In this document: positions 6,384 through 6,902 of the stretch, piece by piece | Layout of the letters: every line of letters starts with the position of its first letter | Numbering within the stretch: position 1 is the first letter of the stretch | Origin: Candidatus Nanopelagicaceae bacterium | GTDB taxonomy: Bacteria > Actinomycetota > Actinomycetes > Nanopelagicales > Nanopelagicaceae | Direction of reading: 5' to 3' | Assembly (NCBI GenBank): GCA_947478965.1 | Contig: CANJXW010000029.1 | Location: 1 to 6,902 of the forward strand | DNA: 6,902 nt | Translations under genes and position numbers: made by a program | Notes under the pieces: generated by a model | What the model saw: only the letters and a program-made list of their open reading frames with translations | The model's database searches: none | What the model was told of the DNA's origin: nothing

Positions 6384-6902
6384 TTTCTTTGCTTTGCCCC
6401 TATCGCAGTTGTTGAGCCCCTATCGATGAAATCTCCTACCCAAAGTTCGCCCTGCTTCTCTTTACTATCTTTGCCGGCCTCTATGACTTGAACCATCATT
6501 GTTCCGCAAGCCTTTGCCATCTGATAGGCGTCAAAGGCAACGGTGGACATCTTAGGATTTGTAGACTCTGCTTGATCTTCTAACATATTTATCCCAATGA
6601 TTGAGATATCATTTGGAATACTTATCCCAAATTCAGCTGCAGAGTTTACAAACCCCATCGGAGCAGCATCAATAAGTGAAATCAAAGCAGTAATATTCGG
6701 ATATTGAACTCGCAAATTTCTTGCTAAATCAATACCACCCTCTATCGTGTTGGGAATGCTCATGATGTGCAGTTTGATTCTTAAAGTTTTAGCGGCCTGC
6801 TTGAGCGCTTCAGGTATTGAACTATCCGACAAAATGACCCCGATATTGATATGTCCCAAATCTTTCAGATGAGTCAGCGCTATTTTATAAACTGTGTGGA
6901 AA
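6380..6902 (-). CDS. LacI-family transcriptional regulator, C-terminal part (5' end outside window)
   Basis: The reading frame is open to the window edge on the minus strand, so only the last 173 residues are seen and the N-terminal helix-turn-helix lies beyond 6902. The visible part is the periplasmic-binding-protein-like effector domain of LacI/GalR regulators. It begins with ALTHLKDLGHINIGVIL, the typical 'hL...GH..Ig.i' entry to the second subdomain. It continues with FGISIPNDISIIGIN, NPKMSTVAFDAYQMAK and IDRGSTTAIG, matching the family's 'G..vP.DiSviGfd', 'P.lTTv' and 'R.ST' signatures. A TTG at 6859 could be mistaken for a start but lies inside the conserved GH motif region. The gene overlaps the GH13 start by four bases, so the regulator probably senses a sugar made or used in that pathway and controls this operon. 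Its operator is expected upstream, outside the window. Confidence 0.9.
   Translation of the reverse strand, partial: FHTVYKIALTHLKDLGHINIGVILSDSSIPEALKQAAKTLRIKLHIMSIPNTIEGGIDLARNLRVQYPNITALISLIDAAPMGFVNSAAEFGISIPNDISIIGINMLEDQAESTNPKMSTVAFDAYQMAKACGTMMVQVIEAGKDSKEKQGELWVGDFIDRGSTTAIGAKQRK

Noticed and set aside
6857..6859. TTG at 6859 as the start of a 159-residue protein
   Set aside because: The frame stays open upstream to the window edge and encodes ALTHLKD just before the GH motif, so the protein is a LacI-family regulator cut by the window.

Overview
The window is a stretch of ordinary, densely packed bacterial chromosome. It holds five protein genes (one cut by the window edge), one clear riboswitch and several probable control sites. 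By eye the G+C content is moderate, clearly below that of typical soil actinobacteria. Several traits suggest a small-genome, low-G+C actinobacterium such as the freshwater Nanopelagicales (acI / 'Planktophila' type): a GerMN/Gmad2 lipoprotein, a probably leaderless gene start, an actinobacterial-style GH13 enzyme under a LacI regulator, and short intergenic spacers. This placement is inference; no rRNA or marker gene is present. No tRNA, CRISPR array, insertion sequence or phage gene was seen.

Layout. (1) 2-787, minus: secreted lipoprotein with a GerMN domain followed by a Gmad2 immunoglobulin-like domain. (2) 788-1077: divergent intergenic region holding unexplained inverted repeats (830-911), a candidate promoter (913-942) and a well-formed yybP-ykoY manganese riboswitch (about 952-1056). 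(3) 1078-2079, plus: TerC/Alx-family membrane protein, the expected target of that riboswitch. (4) 2127-3344, minus: 12-helix MFS efflux-type transporter of unknown substrate. (5) 3345-3458: divergent control region with a perfect 10-bp inverted repeat that overlaps candidate promoters in both directions. (6) 3459-4541, plus: ArsP-type permease with the ATPFCSCSAVP signature. (7) 4533-4572: a hairpin shared by the two convergent gene ends. (8) 4557-6383, minus: cytoplasmic GH13 alpha-glucan hydrolase. (9) 6380-6902, minus: C-terminal part of a LacI-family regulator, overlapping the GH13 start by 4 bases.

How the genes fit together. The riboswitch and TerC/Alx form a manganese-responsive export unit. 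The MFS gene and arsP lie back to back around one strong palindrome, so one repressor, plausibly of the ArsR family and encoded elsewhere, could control both as an organoarsenical or xenobiotic efflux unit. The LacI regulator and GH13 enzyme form a translationally coupled operon for intracellular breakdown of maltodextrin-like sugars. I did not find strong evidence for an entirely new system. The shared operator between the MFS and arsP genes and the unexplained repeats at 830-911 are the points most worth a second look.
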